A stretch of 64,000 nt of DNA from an uncultured Planctomycetaceae bacterium (lineage in GTDB: Bacteria; Planctomycetota; Planctomycetia; Pirellulales; Pirellulaceae), in assembly GCA_937862885.1 (NCBI GenBank), contig CALMEE010000008.1, forward strand, positions 1 through 64,000, given 5' to 3'. Made by a program: the position numbers and the translations under genes. The notes under the pieces were generated by a model. That model was not told where the DNA came from and made no database searches. It saw only the letters and a list, made by a program, of their open reading frames with translations. Position 1 is the first letter of the stretch, and every line of letters begins with the position of its first letter. Shown here piece by piece: positions 46,643 through 55,114 of this stretch.

Positions 46643-47087
46643 GAGCGAGAACTTGGGCTTGAAGGTAAAACTTGCCTACCAGAATCGACAACAGGTCACC
46701 TTCGACCAGCATCACAAAACGCCGCTAGGGTGATATTCCGCACAGTTTACCGAATCTGAGATAAGAAACCAATGCTACGCCGTCGAAATTCTTGCAACGG
46801 AAATCAGCACGTATGAATTCTCGTCGGTCGAAATATCCGAAATTAGGCATCGTCCAAAAGTTTTCGATACGCAGTGAAAACCACCGCTGGAGAAATCATG
46901 AATAACGGAAGACGATTGATACGATTTCAATCCCTACAATTTCTCATTATTCTTGGAAATCCCGACAATGTTTGGCGGATTGCCACAAAGCCAAATTGAT
47001 GCGAGGTTAATTAGACGCTACCATTAACCTGGGAAAGATGGGTTCAAGGATGAAAGCACTGCGATTTAAGCTCCTCAGGAGCATGGA
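46643..47087. other. Divergent intergenic region upstream of ispE
   Basis: 445 bases without a gene. The notable element is the 8-bp inverted repeat at 47004-47030, listed separately. An AGGAGC stretch lies about 6 bases before the ispE start. Confidence 0.45.
47004..47030. promoter_or_regulatory. Inverted repeat upstream of ispE, candidate operator
   Basis: AGGTTAAT (47004-47011) and ATTAACCT (47023-47030) form a perfect 8-bp inverted repeat with an 11-base spacer, 57 bases before the ispE start. Half-site centres are 19 bases apart, close to two helix turns, as for many dimeric regulators. It could also fold as an mRNA hairpin in the leader. Confidence 0.4.
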
Positions 47088-48044
47088 ATGGACAACCGGT
47101 TTTTTGCAACATATGCTCCGGCAAAGTTAAATCTCTTCCTTGAACTGCTGGGCAAGCGAGGTGACGGATATCACGAACTGGAAACCGTGATGTCTCCGGT
47201 CAGTTTATGCGACTACATTTCGGTACGACCCAATACTGAAAGTGGGCTCAAGTTGTCTTTACTACTTATTGGTTTAGGTAAGTCCCCGCACACTGTGCCT
47301 CAGATTCCAACAGACGAACGAAACCTTGCCGTGAAAGCGTGGCGGGCAATCGAGTTGATTGCCAAGGCCCACTCAGAAATTGATGCCGGAGTAAGCATCG
47401 AAATTCACAAGCGAATCCCCACAGAAGCAGGTTTGGGAGGCGCGAGTTCGAATGCCGCTGCTGCGTTGCAGTTGGCGAACGTATACTACAATTTGAAGTT
47501 GAGCACAACTCAGCTCAGCGAGATTGCCGCGCGACTCGGTAGCGACGTTCCTTTCTTTTTGCAAGGTGGTTCGGGCCTTTGTCGGGGACGCGGCGAAGTT
47601 GTTACACCTCTTAGATGTGGCGGTAATCTTTGGTTTGTCATTTTGAAACCACAACAGGGTTTTTCGACCAGCGAAGTCTATCGCCATGCCGTTTTGGCGG
47701 CACAGGCTGAACCTGTTCAACCGATGTTGAAGGCATGGCGTTCCGGCGATGTGAGGTTGATCGGCCGTTCCATGTTTAATCGTTTGCAACAAGCGGCGCA
47801 CGTCTTGGGTGATTGGGTGGACCGCGCCAGATTTGAGTTTTCGCGGGTTCAATGTCATGGACACCAACTTAGCGGTAGCGGATCAAGTTATTTCGGTTTA
47901 TTTGCTAGGCGAATACAAGCCATGCGCGCAGCCAAGCTTTTGCAAGGCCGTCTGCCGCAAGTCGATTGCTATGTCTGTACCGCATTGAACCGGCTCAGCA
48001 ACTTGAATTCCAAAAAAAGAATCGCAGCATCAATGTATGGGTAA
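47088..48044 (+). CDS. ispE: 4-diphosphocytidyl-2-C-methyl-D-erythritol kinase (IspE)
   Basis: The 318-residue GHMP kinase starts with FATYAPAKLNLFLELLGKRGDGYHELETV, of which the PAKLNL and DGYHEL motifs are diagnostic, and has the ATP loop IPTEAGLGGASSNAAAAL near 110-127. The late LSGSGSSYFGLF is the third GHMP motif. It phosphorylates CDP-methylerythritol in the non-mevalonate isoprenoid pathway. Gene order ispE-spoVG is also seen in Bacillus. Start is ATG 47088; the next gene begins 41 bases after its stop. Confidence 0.95.
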   Translation: MDNRFFATYAPAKLNLFLELLGKRGDGYHELETVMSPVSLCDYISVRPNTESGLKLSLLLIGLGKSPHTVPQIPTDERNLAVKAWRAIELIAKAHSEIDAGVSIEIHKRIPTEAGLGGASSNAAAALQLANVYYNLKLSTTQLSEIAARLGSDVPFFLQGGSGLCRGRGEVVTPLRCGGNLWFVILKPQQGFSTSEVYRHAVLAAQAEPVQPMLKAWRSGDVRLIGRSMFNRLQQAAHVLGDWVDRARFEFSRVQCHGHQLSGSGSSYFGLFARRIQAMRAAKLLQGRLPQVDCYVCTALNRLSNLNSKKRIAASMYG

Positions 48045-48085
48045 ATGTAAGAATTGACAACGACGTTGAGTGATGGAGTGCTTGG

Positions 48086-48721
48086 ATGGAAATTACTGAG
48101 ATTCGCATCAAATTGATGGACGACTCCGAAGATCGACTTAGGGCTTTCTGTAGCATTACCTTCGACCACGCCTTTGTAATCAGGGACCTCAAGATCATTG
48201 AGGGAAACAATGGCCCGTTCGTCGCAATGCCCAGCCGAAAATTGACTTCTCATTGTCCGAAATGCAAGTTCAAAAATTATCTGCGCGCACGATTCTGTAA
48301 TCAGTGTGGTTGTCGTCTACCCGAAGATCAAGTTGAGTACGACCCTTCCGGACGTGCAAAGCTCTACGCCGATGTTGCCCACCCCATCAACGCTGAATGT
48401 CGAGAGCAAATTCAGTCGAGAGTTGTAAAAGAATTCGAATTGGAATTAGAACGAGCGAAACTTCCTGGATACACTTCACGGTATGATGACAGTTATGAAT
48501 CGGGCGTGACGACTCGTAAGCCAAAACGGCCTGAGCTCGATGAGCCTGTATCGGACGAGCTTGAGCGAATTGATCCTGCCCATCCAGAAATGCCATCCGC
48601 ACATCGCGTCGATCAAGAGAAAGCCAGCGTAACTGACGCGGCCTCAAAAACTCCGGATGCAGGTCAGTCTGCTGAGCCGAATGGTTCAAACGATGGAGGG
48701 GCCGGCCCAAATTCTGGGTAA
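48086..48721 (+). CDS. spoVG: SpoVG-family protein with an inserted zinc ribbon and acidic tail
   Basis: The 211-residue protein has the SpoVG fold split in two: [10 protein letters not shown]...[13 protein letters not shown] at residues 1-52 and [19 protein letters not shown] at about 92-110. Between them, where SpoVG normally has a short loop, lie two Cys pairs, CPKC (about 56-59) and CNQCGC (about 71-76), a zinc ribbon. A low-complexity acidic tail of about 80 residues follows. Typical SpoVG is 90-100 residues and binds nucleic acid as a global regulator. The ribbon would add a zinc-held site at the binding face. It is co-directional with ispE. Confidence 0.85.
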   Translation: MEITEIRIKLMDDSEDRLRAFCSITFDHAFVIRDLKIIEGNNGPFVAMPSRKLTSHCPKCKFKNYLRARFCNQCGCRLPEDQVEYDPSGRAKLYADVAHPINAECREQIQSRVVKEFELELERAKLPGYTSRYDDSYESGVTTRKPKRPELDEPVSDELERIDPAHPEMPSAHRVDQEKASVTDAASKTPDAGQSAEPNGSNDGGAGPNSG

Positions 48722-49253
48722 ACCGATTTGCCAAGATCTTGATCCACGACAATTCATGTGGGATTCGAGCCGTTAGATTCCAATGCACTTAAAAGTTTCG
48801 GATGCTCGATCGATCAACTTCGGCTCCTCGTGAATGGCACTTTTTTTCTTTGCTCAGCCACGGTTTTCGCGGTTACTCGTGATGCGCTAGCCGTTTTTCC
48901 TTGGAGCGAGTTTGGGTTGAGATCAACTGAATCGAACGACTGCCGCCATTTGAAATCGCAAGTCTTGTGAGACGATGATTTGGAAAAAAGCCTAAATCTC
49001 TCGCCAAAGTGGCTCTAAAACGGCGACGTTTGCCGGAATAATCGGAAAATGTGCCGTGATTACTGTAAAAGCCAAATGCGTTCGCGGATCGAAAGATTTT
49101 CTTGACCTGCTCTTTTTGCAGTAACTATACTTAAGATATTGTGGATTGGTATCGATTCCATTTAGTGAACCCGATTTTCGACAAACGATTCCCGCGAAGG
49201 CTGGATTTCAGTTTCGCCGCGCTTATTTTCGGTCAAAGGATTTAGGAATTTAC
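48722..49253. other. Intergenic region with a promoter for the secreted protein
   Basis: 532 bases. A 70-codon frame (48758-48970) lacks a convincing start or family. A sigma70-like promoter lies at 49102-49131. The in-frame extension of the next gene back to 49146 begins inside the predicted leader and is not signal-like. Confidence 0.5.
49102..49131 (+). promoter_or_regulatory. Sigma70-like promoter of the secreted hypothetical gene
   Basis: -35 box TTGACC (49102-49107), an 18-base spacer and -10 box TATACT (49126-49131). Transcription would start near 49138, giving a leader of about 115 bases before ATG 49254. Confidence 0.5.
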
Positions 49254-50606
49254 ATGCGTACGCTTCGTATATTGTTCTGCAGCAACCTCGCACTTATCTT
49301 GATGACGGCTGTTCTCGCTGGCCACGCGCAGGCTCAAACGCGGGGATCGGCACAGGTACTAGCTCCTGGGGTGCTTAAAGTCATTCAACCCAAAGTTGAT
49401 CCCCGAGATACGCATACGCTTCCGCTCAACCTGCCGGACATTAATCCTGTCGCATTCGAGCCTCGTCTCTCGCCAGTGACAAGCACGTTGGCCGAACGCA
49501 CGCGGCGGATCACGATGTTCAGAGATGCATGGCAGTATGAGTTTTCTTTCATTCCTCTTCGACAGATTGAACTGGATGTGGCAGTCGGCGATGGAACCAC
49601 TGTACGTCGCAATTTCTGGTATCTGGTTTATCGCATTCGCAACACCGGCGAGGCCTTGATAAACGAAGAGATTAAGCATGCAAAGTTCGCCACCAGCGAG
49701 TACGAAAAGATCACGAACTTTCGGGACATGAGCGAAGAAAGGCGACAACAGTCGATTGCAAAACTAGAACAGGAGACTTTATTCGGTCGTTACATTGGCA
49801 ACTTCACTTTGGAAGGTTGGGTAGAGAACATCTCTGCGGGCGAATATGTTAAAGTTTCGTATCGTCCCGTTGTCGACAAAAATATTATCCGCGCGATTCA
49901 AATGGAGGAGGATCCGGCGACCCAGTTGCACTCCCCCATCGACATGCTCAAAATGCAATTCCCAATCGTGCCTGCTGATTCTGATGTCGGCGGTGTATGG
50001 GGAGTTGCTGTTTGGGAGAACGTCGATCCTCGCATTGACTTTGTCAGGGTTTATGTAAGTGGTCTGACGAATGCGTATCGTTTGGCACGTGATAATAACG
50101 GTGAACTGACCACAAAGCGAAAAACACTTCAAGTCAATTTTTGGCGCCCAGGGGACGCTGTGCGCGAAACGCGGAATCCAGTCCGCTACGGAATTCCACT
50201 CGAAGATAATTATCGGCGGCAAATTCAAATCTGTGATCGCTACAACTTGCCGGGACCTGTCTTGCAAGGATATGAATACGATACGGAGACAACTCGTCGG
50301 CGCTTGATTGTCGAAATCGACGCTGAAGTTAGCCTGCGCGACCTCAAGTCTGCCGCGGCCGGAACATTAGATGGCGGCACGTTGCCGGAGAATTTGAAAA
50401 AGGCGTTTGAAGATGCCGGTTACCCTATACCGAGCGACATCCGCCCTAAAACCAACATTACCGGGAAACAGTGGTCCTTCGAGACAATGATCGGCGGTGA
50501 GAATGTTTCGTTCATCATTCAATTGAGCCCGCAACTCTGGGAGCCAGACATCCAAGGAGGAATTCGCTTCATAAACACCCTTGATTACATTTGGATTTAT
50601 CAATAA
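49254..50606 (+). CDS. Secreted hypothetical protein, conserved style
   Basis: The protein of about 450 residues begins with a clear signal peptide (MRTLRILFCSNLALILMTAV, cleavage near AQAQ). The body is beta-rich with repeated Tyr/Arg motifs (WYLVYRIRNTG, NFTLEGWVEN, NFWRPGDAV) and no domain I recognise. I chose ATG 49254 over 49146 because it opens the signal peptide and has AGGAAT upstream. It lies between spoVG and rpmA, and 44 bases separate it from rpmA. Exported function is unknown. Confidence 0.68.
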   Translation: MRTLRILFCSNLALILMTAVLAGHAQAQTRGSAQVLAPGVLKVIQPKVDPRDTHTLPLNLPDINPVAFEPRLSPVTSTLAERTRRITMFRDAWQYEFSFIPLRQIELDVAVGDGTTVRRNFWYLVYRIRNTGEALINEEIKHAKFATSEYEKITNFRDMSEERRQQSIAKLEQETLFGRYIGNFTLEGWVENISAGEYVKVSYRPVVDKNIIRAIQMEEDPATQLHSPIDMLKMQFPIVPADSDVGGVWGVAVWENVDPRIDFVRVYVSGLTNAYRLARDNNGELTTKRKTLQVNFWRPGDAVRETRNPVRYGIPLEDNYRRQIQICDRYNLPGPVLQGYEYDTETTRRRLIVEIDAEVSLRDLKSAAAGTLDGGTLPENLKKAFEDAGYPIPSDIRPKTNITGKQWSFETMIGGENVSFIIQLSPQLWEPDIQGGIRFINTLDYIWIYQ

Positions 50607-50650
50607 AATTTGGAGTTTAATCGTCCCAAATTAAGTCTAAGGATCAATCC

Positions 50651-50902
50651 ATGGCTCATAAGAAAGGTCAAGGTTCTAGCCGCAATGGTCGCGACTCGAA
50701 TGCACAGCGTCGCGGTGTAAAGAAGTTCGGTGGAGAACAAGTGCGGGCTGGAAATATACTGGTTCGCCAATGCGGTACAAAGTTTCATCCAGGAAAAGGC
50801 GTCGGCATGGGCAATGATTACACATTGTTTGCCCTAACGGATGGATTTGTGCAATTCGATCGAAATGGCCGCCGTATCAATATTGTTGCGGAGCGCAATT
50901 AG
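50651..50902 (+). CDS. rpmA: 50S ribosomal protein L27
   Basis: The 83-residue protein is full-length L27: [20 protein letters not shown] at the N-terminus, [28 protein letters not shown] and [14 protein letters not shown]. It sits at the peptidyl-transferase side of the large subunit. AAGGATC lies 8 bases before the ATG. The usual upstream partner rplU (L21) is missing here; a secreted hypothetical protein gene takes its place, while obg follows downstream as usual. Confidence 0.97.
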   Translation: MAHKKGQGSSRNGRDSNAQRRGVKKFGGEQVRAGNILVRQCGTKFHPGKGVGMGNDYTLFALTDGFVQFDRNGRRINIVAERN

Positions 50903-51198
50903 TTTATAGCGGCTAGTTTATAGCGGCGAAATGATAATTCGATGTGCTTCACGACAAATTCTTTGTCACGATACCAATTTCGGCAGAGCCCATAATCGTC
51001 TTATCACTGGCGCTAATTGCTGTAGGACTCCAGCGTAATACCAAAAGCCATGTCCAATTGGCAGTTTCTTGTCGGGCGTTCATTGGACGATGTTTTTTTC
51101 TCTTGATGGGCAAATGAAGTAGTTGGCAGATCCGTGCTCGTCCGTCTGTATCGTTGCTGGTGTATTCGTGCCTGCCCCTTTGCGAATTTGATTCTCCA

Positions 51199-52200
51199 AT
51201 GTTTGTTGACCGAGTCAGAATTGAAGTTAGCGGTGGGCGTGGCGGTAATGGCTGTATGAGCTTTCGCCGGGAGAAATACGTCGCAAAAGGCGGACCGGAT
51301 GGAGGCGATGGAGGCGATGGCGGCAGTATAATCATTGTGGCGAAGGCTGGTGTTAACAGCCTCGTTAATCTCGCCCATCGAAAGCATTGGCGTGCTGAGC
51401 GCGGCGCCCACGGCTCGGGAAGCAATCGACATGGTCGCAGCGCCAATGACCTCATTATCGAGGTTCCCCCAGGCACAATTGTAATTGACGCTGAGCGCGA
51501 CTACGTCATCAAAGACCTGACCGATCATCGTGACGAGTTGATCGCTGCGCGAGGCGGAAAAGGCGGCAAAGGTAACGCCCATTTTAAGTCAGCCAGTAAT
51601 CAAGCGCCTCGAGAATGGACTGAAGGCAGCGATGGAGAACGCCGCGTGCTGATTCTGGAATTAAAGGTGATTGCCGACGTTGGTTTAATTGGGAAACCAA
51701 ATGCCGGCAAGAGCACGTTGCTCAGTTGCGTTTCTCGCGCGACGCCGGAAATTGCCGATTATCCCTTCACCACGAAATACCCGAATTTGGCTCAAGTCTC
51801 TATCGATTTAGACCACGCCTTCGTCATGGCCGATATTCCGGGTTTAATCGAAGGCGCTTCCGAAGGGGCTGGACTGGGACATGAATTCTTGCGCCACATT
51901 GAGCGGGCCGGGATATTGGTTCACTTAGTGGAACCGCTCCCAATGGACCAATCGGACCCCATCCAAAACTATTTTTTGATTCGCCGGGAATTGGATCAGT
52001 ACAACCCCCTACTCTCGGAACGACCGGAAATCGCGGTGGTCACCAAAGCAGAGTTGCCCGGGGCCAAGGATATCAAGGAACAACTTGAGGAGGCGATTGG
52101 GAAGCCGGTGCAACTGATTTCGGCAGTTACTGGCCAGGGACTGCGAGATCTTGTGTTAAAAATTGCTGAAGAATTGGGTGAACGAACGGTAATCAAGTGA
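51199..52200 (+). CDS. obg: GTPase Obg
   Basis: The protein of about 333 residues has the Gly-rich Obg domain (FVDRVRIEVSGGRGGNGCMS, residues 2-21) and a GTPase domain: G1 GLIGKPNAGKST, switch II ADIPGLIEGA. The G4 site reads VVTKAELPGA, with Thr replacing the usual Asn of NKxD, an unusual change. The C-terminal OCT domain is absent, as in many relatives. Obg GTPases act in ribosome assembly and stress control. I chose ATG 51199, the start of the family-typical sequence. The coaX gene overlaps the stop by four bases. Confidence 0.93.
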   Translation: MFVDRVRIEVSGGRGGNGCMSFRREKYVAKGGPDGGDGGDGGSIIIVAKAGVNSLVNLAHRKHWRAERGAHGSGSNRHGRSANDLIIEVPPGTIVIDAERDYVIKDLTDHRDELIAARGGKGGKGNAHFKSASNQAPREWTEGSDGERRVLILELKVIADVGLIGKPNAGKSTLLSCVSRATPEIADYPFTTKYPNLAQVSIDLDHAFVMADIPGLIEGASEGAGLGHEFLRHIERAGILVHLVEPLPMDQSDPIQNYFLIRRELDQYNPLLSERPEIAVVTKAELPGAKDIKEQLEEAIGKPVQLISAVTGQGLRDLVLKIAEELGERTVIK

Positions 52201-53066
52201 ATAAAGTCGCTTCGTCATTTCCGTATGCCGTCATCGACATTGGAAACAGCAATGTAAAAATCGCGACCAGTGAATCACTCGAATCGAATGATTTCGACCT
52301 GATTTTGCGAGTTGATCCCCGCCAAGAAAATTGGCGGGACACACTCTTGGAATTGTCGAACCAACTACCTCGGACCGCCATGCACTGGATCTGCTGTAGC
52401 GTCAACACGCGAGCACATCAAGCTTTTCAAGAGTTTTTCCGAGAGTTACGCCCAGACGACATTTGGTTGGACCTCACCAATGATGATGTCGCTTTCGAAA
52501 TCGTTCCGCAACCAGCCAAGAATGTCGGCACAGATAGATTAATGGCTGCCGCAGGTGCGGTTGCTTTAGTTGATCTGCGATTTCGCAACCAACCCACATC
52601 GTCGACGATCGATAAATTGATCATTATCGATGCTGGAACCGCCATAACTGTCGACGCAGTGGAAATAGCGTCAAGTAGTCAAGCGATTCGTTTTCTCGGT
52701 GGCACGATTCGCCCAGGCTTGACCCTGCAACGTGATGCGCTGCATCGCTACACCTCCGCTTTACCAGATCTTTCGTTCGTTAATTCGCAGATTCCGCAGA
52801 GCGTAATTGGGCAATCAACGGAGGAAGCCATTTTGGCCGGCACATTGTTTGGGGAATTGGGGGCGCTGGCCTCGCTAGTGCAACTCATTGAAGACGAATT
52901 GCAAGGGAAGGCCATGGTTTTCGTTACTGGCGGAGATGGCGAATGGATGTCCCGATATTTTGAAGATGAGTGGCATTTCGAACCGCATTTAGTTCAGCTT
53001 GGAATGTTGCAGGTGGCCCGACAAAAATTGAACCACTCACCGACTGGAACAAGTCCACGCAAGTGA
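52197..53066 (+). CDS. coaX: Type III pantothenate kinase (CoaX)
   Basis: The 289-residue protein has the ASKHA-fold motifs of CoaX: VIDIGNSNVKIA (phosphate 1), NVGTDRLMAAAGA and IIDAGTAITVDAV (phosphate 2), and GGTIRPGLTLQRDAL. It phosphorylates pantothenate, the first step of CoA synthesis. The GTG start overlaps the obg stop (GTGA), and its own stop overlaps the start of the next gene in the same way, so three genes are translationally coupled. With panD at 59671 the region holds two CoA-pathway genes. Confidence 0.93.
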   Translation: MNKVASSFPYAVIDIGNSNVKIATSESLESNDFDLILRVDPRQENWRDTLLELSNQLPRTAMHWICCSVNTRAHQAFQEFFRELRPDDIWLDLTNDDVAFEIVPQPAKNVGTDRLMAAAGAVALVDLRFRNQPTSSTIDKLIIIDAGTAITVDAVEIASSSQAIRFLGGTIRPGLTLQRDALHRYTSALPDLSFVNSQIPQSVIGQSTEEAILAGTLFGELGALASLVQLIEDELQGKAMVFVTGGDGEWMSRYFEDEWHFEPHLVQLGMLQVARQKLNHSPTGTSPRK

Positions 53067-54325
53067 CCGGCACGAATTCAAGGAATTTTGACGCCGCTTG
53101 GCTCGTTTCGCTAAGCACTCCTCCTGGCCGCGGGGCAGTTGCTGTTCTGCGAATAACAGGAGCCAGCGTGCTCGAATTAATCTCACATTTTTTTCAACCA
53201 AACCACTCGATCTCTTGTCGCGACTTGCACGTTGATCGCCCCTATTTTGGGAAGTGGGCTCGATATGCCGATCCGAATGTATTCGAAGAATTAATTGTAT
53301 GGTTACGCTCAGAACAAGAAATCGAAGTGCATTGCCATGGTGGTGAGTGGGCCTGGCGAAGTATTGTGAGCGATCTTGAGCAGGCGGCCAACGTCCAATT
53401 GCTTGCGTGGGAAGATCATTTAGGAAAGCAATTCGCTGGCGATACTAGCCAAACACGAATAGAAGCATTGCGTCTGCTCCCAAATGCGTTGACAACAAAT
53501 TGCGCAATGGTTTTGTGGGACCAACATCAAGGCGCTTTCGATCACGCCATAGAGATCATCGTTCAGGCCATTCAACATGAGGACGTCATACAGGCATGGC
53601 GGCTCATCGATCACCTGTTGCAATTCGCCAGACTGGGCCAACGTTTAACATCCGAATGGCAAGTGATCATGATGGGGCCAGCGAATGTAGGGAAAAGCAG
53701 CCTGATCAACGCTATCTTGGGGTTTGAACGGTCCATCGTTTTTGATCACCCGGGCACAACGCGCGATACCGTTCGCGGCTCGACAGCCATTCAAGGTTGG
53801 CCAATGTCCGTATCCGATTCTGCCGGGTTGAGAGCAGCGGAATCAAGCGTCGAATTGGCCGGAATTGATCGTTCGCGAAAACTTGCGCAGTCAGCTGACT
53901 TGGTAATTTGGACCTTCGATCAGACTCAACAGATTGACTTGATCGAGCGGGAAATCAACGCCCTTTTCGGCAATCCCGGCGAAACTTCAGCGGAAAATTC
54001 GGCTCCGTCGATCCTGGTTGTCCAGAACAAGATCGACCTTGCTGAACACGAACGCGTTAAAAACATCGGCCGACACTCAGTAATTCATACGAGTGCGGTT
54101 CGCGGCGATGGAATCGATGTTCTTATGCGTGCGATCGTCCAAGAGCTGATCCCGATAACTCCGGAAGCTGGCGCGGCGGTACCGTTTCTCGCGTCCCAAT
54201 CCCGTGATTTAAGGCAAATTCAAAAACTAATGCGGAAGTTTTATGGCGAAAATCCGGAGCGATTGCCGCTTGATGCCTCAACCAAATTAAAGCTCACCAT
54301 CGCATTAAAAGGACTTCTCGGTTAA
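53063..54325 (+). CDS. MnmE-like GTPase (reduced tRNA-modification GTPase)
   Basis: The protein of about 420 residues has an N-terminal TrmE-like segment (LSTPPGRGAVAVLRITG, EIEVHCHGGEW) and a GTPase domain: GPANVGKSSLINAIL, PGTTRDTVRG, VSDSAGLR and QNKIDLAE. Canonical MnmE is about 450 residues and ends with FC(I/L/V)GK, whose Cys is needed for wobble-uridine modification. Here the end is LTIALKGLLG with no Cys, and the N-terminal folate-binding stretch is shortened. It may be a related GTPase with a different job. GTG 53063 overlaps the coaX stop by four bases. The frame open back to 52970 lies inside coaX. Confidence 0.82.
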   Translation: MTGTNSRNFDAAWLVSLSTPPGRGAVAVLRITGASVLELISHFFQPNHSISCRDLHVDRPYFGKWARYADPNVFEELIVWLRSEQEIEVHCHGGEWAWRSIVSDLEQAANVQLLAWEDHLGKQFAGDTSQTRIEALRLLPNALTTNCAMVLWDQHQGAFDHAIEIIVQAIQHEDVIQAWRLIDHLLQFARLGQRLTSEWQVIMMGPANVGKSSLINAILGFERSIVFDHPGTTRDTVRGSTAIQGWPMSVSDSAGLRAAESSVELAGIDRSRKLAQSADLVIWTFDQTQQIDLIEREINALFGNPGETSAENSAPSILVVQNKIDLAEHERVKNIGRHSVIHTSAVRGDGIDVLMRAIVQELIPITPEAGAAVPFLASQSRDLRQIQKLMRKFYGENPERLPLDASTKLKLTIALKGLLG

Positions 54326-54422
54326 CGACTAGTTGCACAGCGGCTAAAACCAACGACAAATCGCATTGAAAAACTACTTTCAACAATTTTGAATAAATTG
54401 GGGCATTTACACAGTTTTTCCT

Positions 54423-54450
54423 TTGTTTATTCAGCCGACTTTGTTACAAT
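54423..54450 (+). promoter_or_regulatory. Promoter of the cold-shock gene
   Basis: -35 TTGTTT (54423-54428), a 16-base spacer and -10 TACAAT (54445-54450). Transcription would begin near 54457, leaving a leader of about 70 bases, a length fitting cold-shock mRNA leaders. Confidence 0.4.
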
Positions 54451-54527
54451 CTGGACTTGTGAGTCGAAGGCGCACTTGGACACTGGGTTCTTTTGTGTCG
54501 CGATAGTTTAGTTGAGGATTTCGATTA

Positions 54528-54725
54528 ATGGCAGAAGGTACAATCAAACGATTGACGGACAAGGGTTTTGGGTTTATTGACGTTGGCAGCAAGAAGGATT
54601 TGTTCTTTCACAGCTCCAATCTTGATGGCGTTCGGTATGAGGAGCTTCGTGAAGGACAACGCGTCACATTTGACGAAGGTCACGGACCCAAAGGCCCACG
54701 AGCCGAAAACGTTAAACTTGCTTAA
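54528..54725 (+). CDS. Cold-shock domain protein
   Basis: The 65-residue protein is a single cold-shock domain. It has the RNP-1-like strand KGFGFIDVG, the RNP-2-like LFFHSSN and the REGQRVTFDEGHGPKGPRAENV end. It binds single-stranded RNA or DNA. TGAGGA lies about 10 bases before the ATG. It is a monocistronic gene with its own promoter and a strong terminator downstream. Confidence 0.95.
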   Translation: MAEGTIKRLTDKGFGFIDVGSKKDLFFHSSNLDGVRYEELREGQRVTFDEGHGPKGPRAENVKLA

Positions 54726-55114
54726 GTATTAATTCCTAACGCGGCCAGCCGCATGGATAAATCATTTGGCCGGTGGCGCTGCCATCGGCCATTTTCGTTG
54801 ACCGACTCGTCCGGCAGTTCGGTTTGCCACTAAGGAAGTCAAACGTAAAATTGGCTAGAACTAACGATTGCAGACCAGATCTCGTTTGAAGTTGGGAAGA
54901 CTTTCAATTGTAACCAAACTTTGAATCGGGCAAGGAATGCTCAAGTGGTCAAAAACATTTGTTGCGGCGTTGTAGAAGCCATCTCTAAATAGCTCCACTC
55001 GGCGCCAATTGCCCTGATTAGCTTTCAAGATGCGGCAAGCGCAGGACAAAGCACTTAAACGAATTCGCAAACGCCCTTATTCCATAATCTCATCACACAA
55101 CACATCTTCTTGGA
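54726..55114. other. Intergenic region between the cold-shock and FG-GAP genes
   Basis: 389 bases, of which the first 70 hold the terminator. A short minus-strand frame (54861-55070) has no family likeness. No strong promoter seen for the next gene. Confidence 0.45.
54767..54795 (+). terminator. Rho-independent terminator of the cold-shock gene
   Basis: TGGCCGGTGGC (54767-54777), loop GCT, GCCATCGGCCA (54781-54791): an 11-bp GC-rich stem with one G-U pair, followed directly by TTTT. It begins 42 bases after the stop. Confidence 0.8.
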
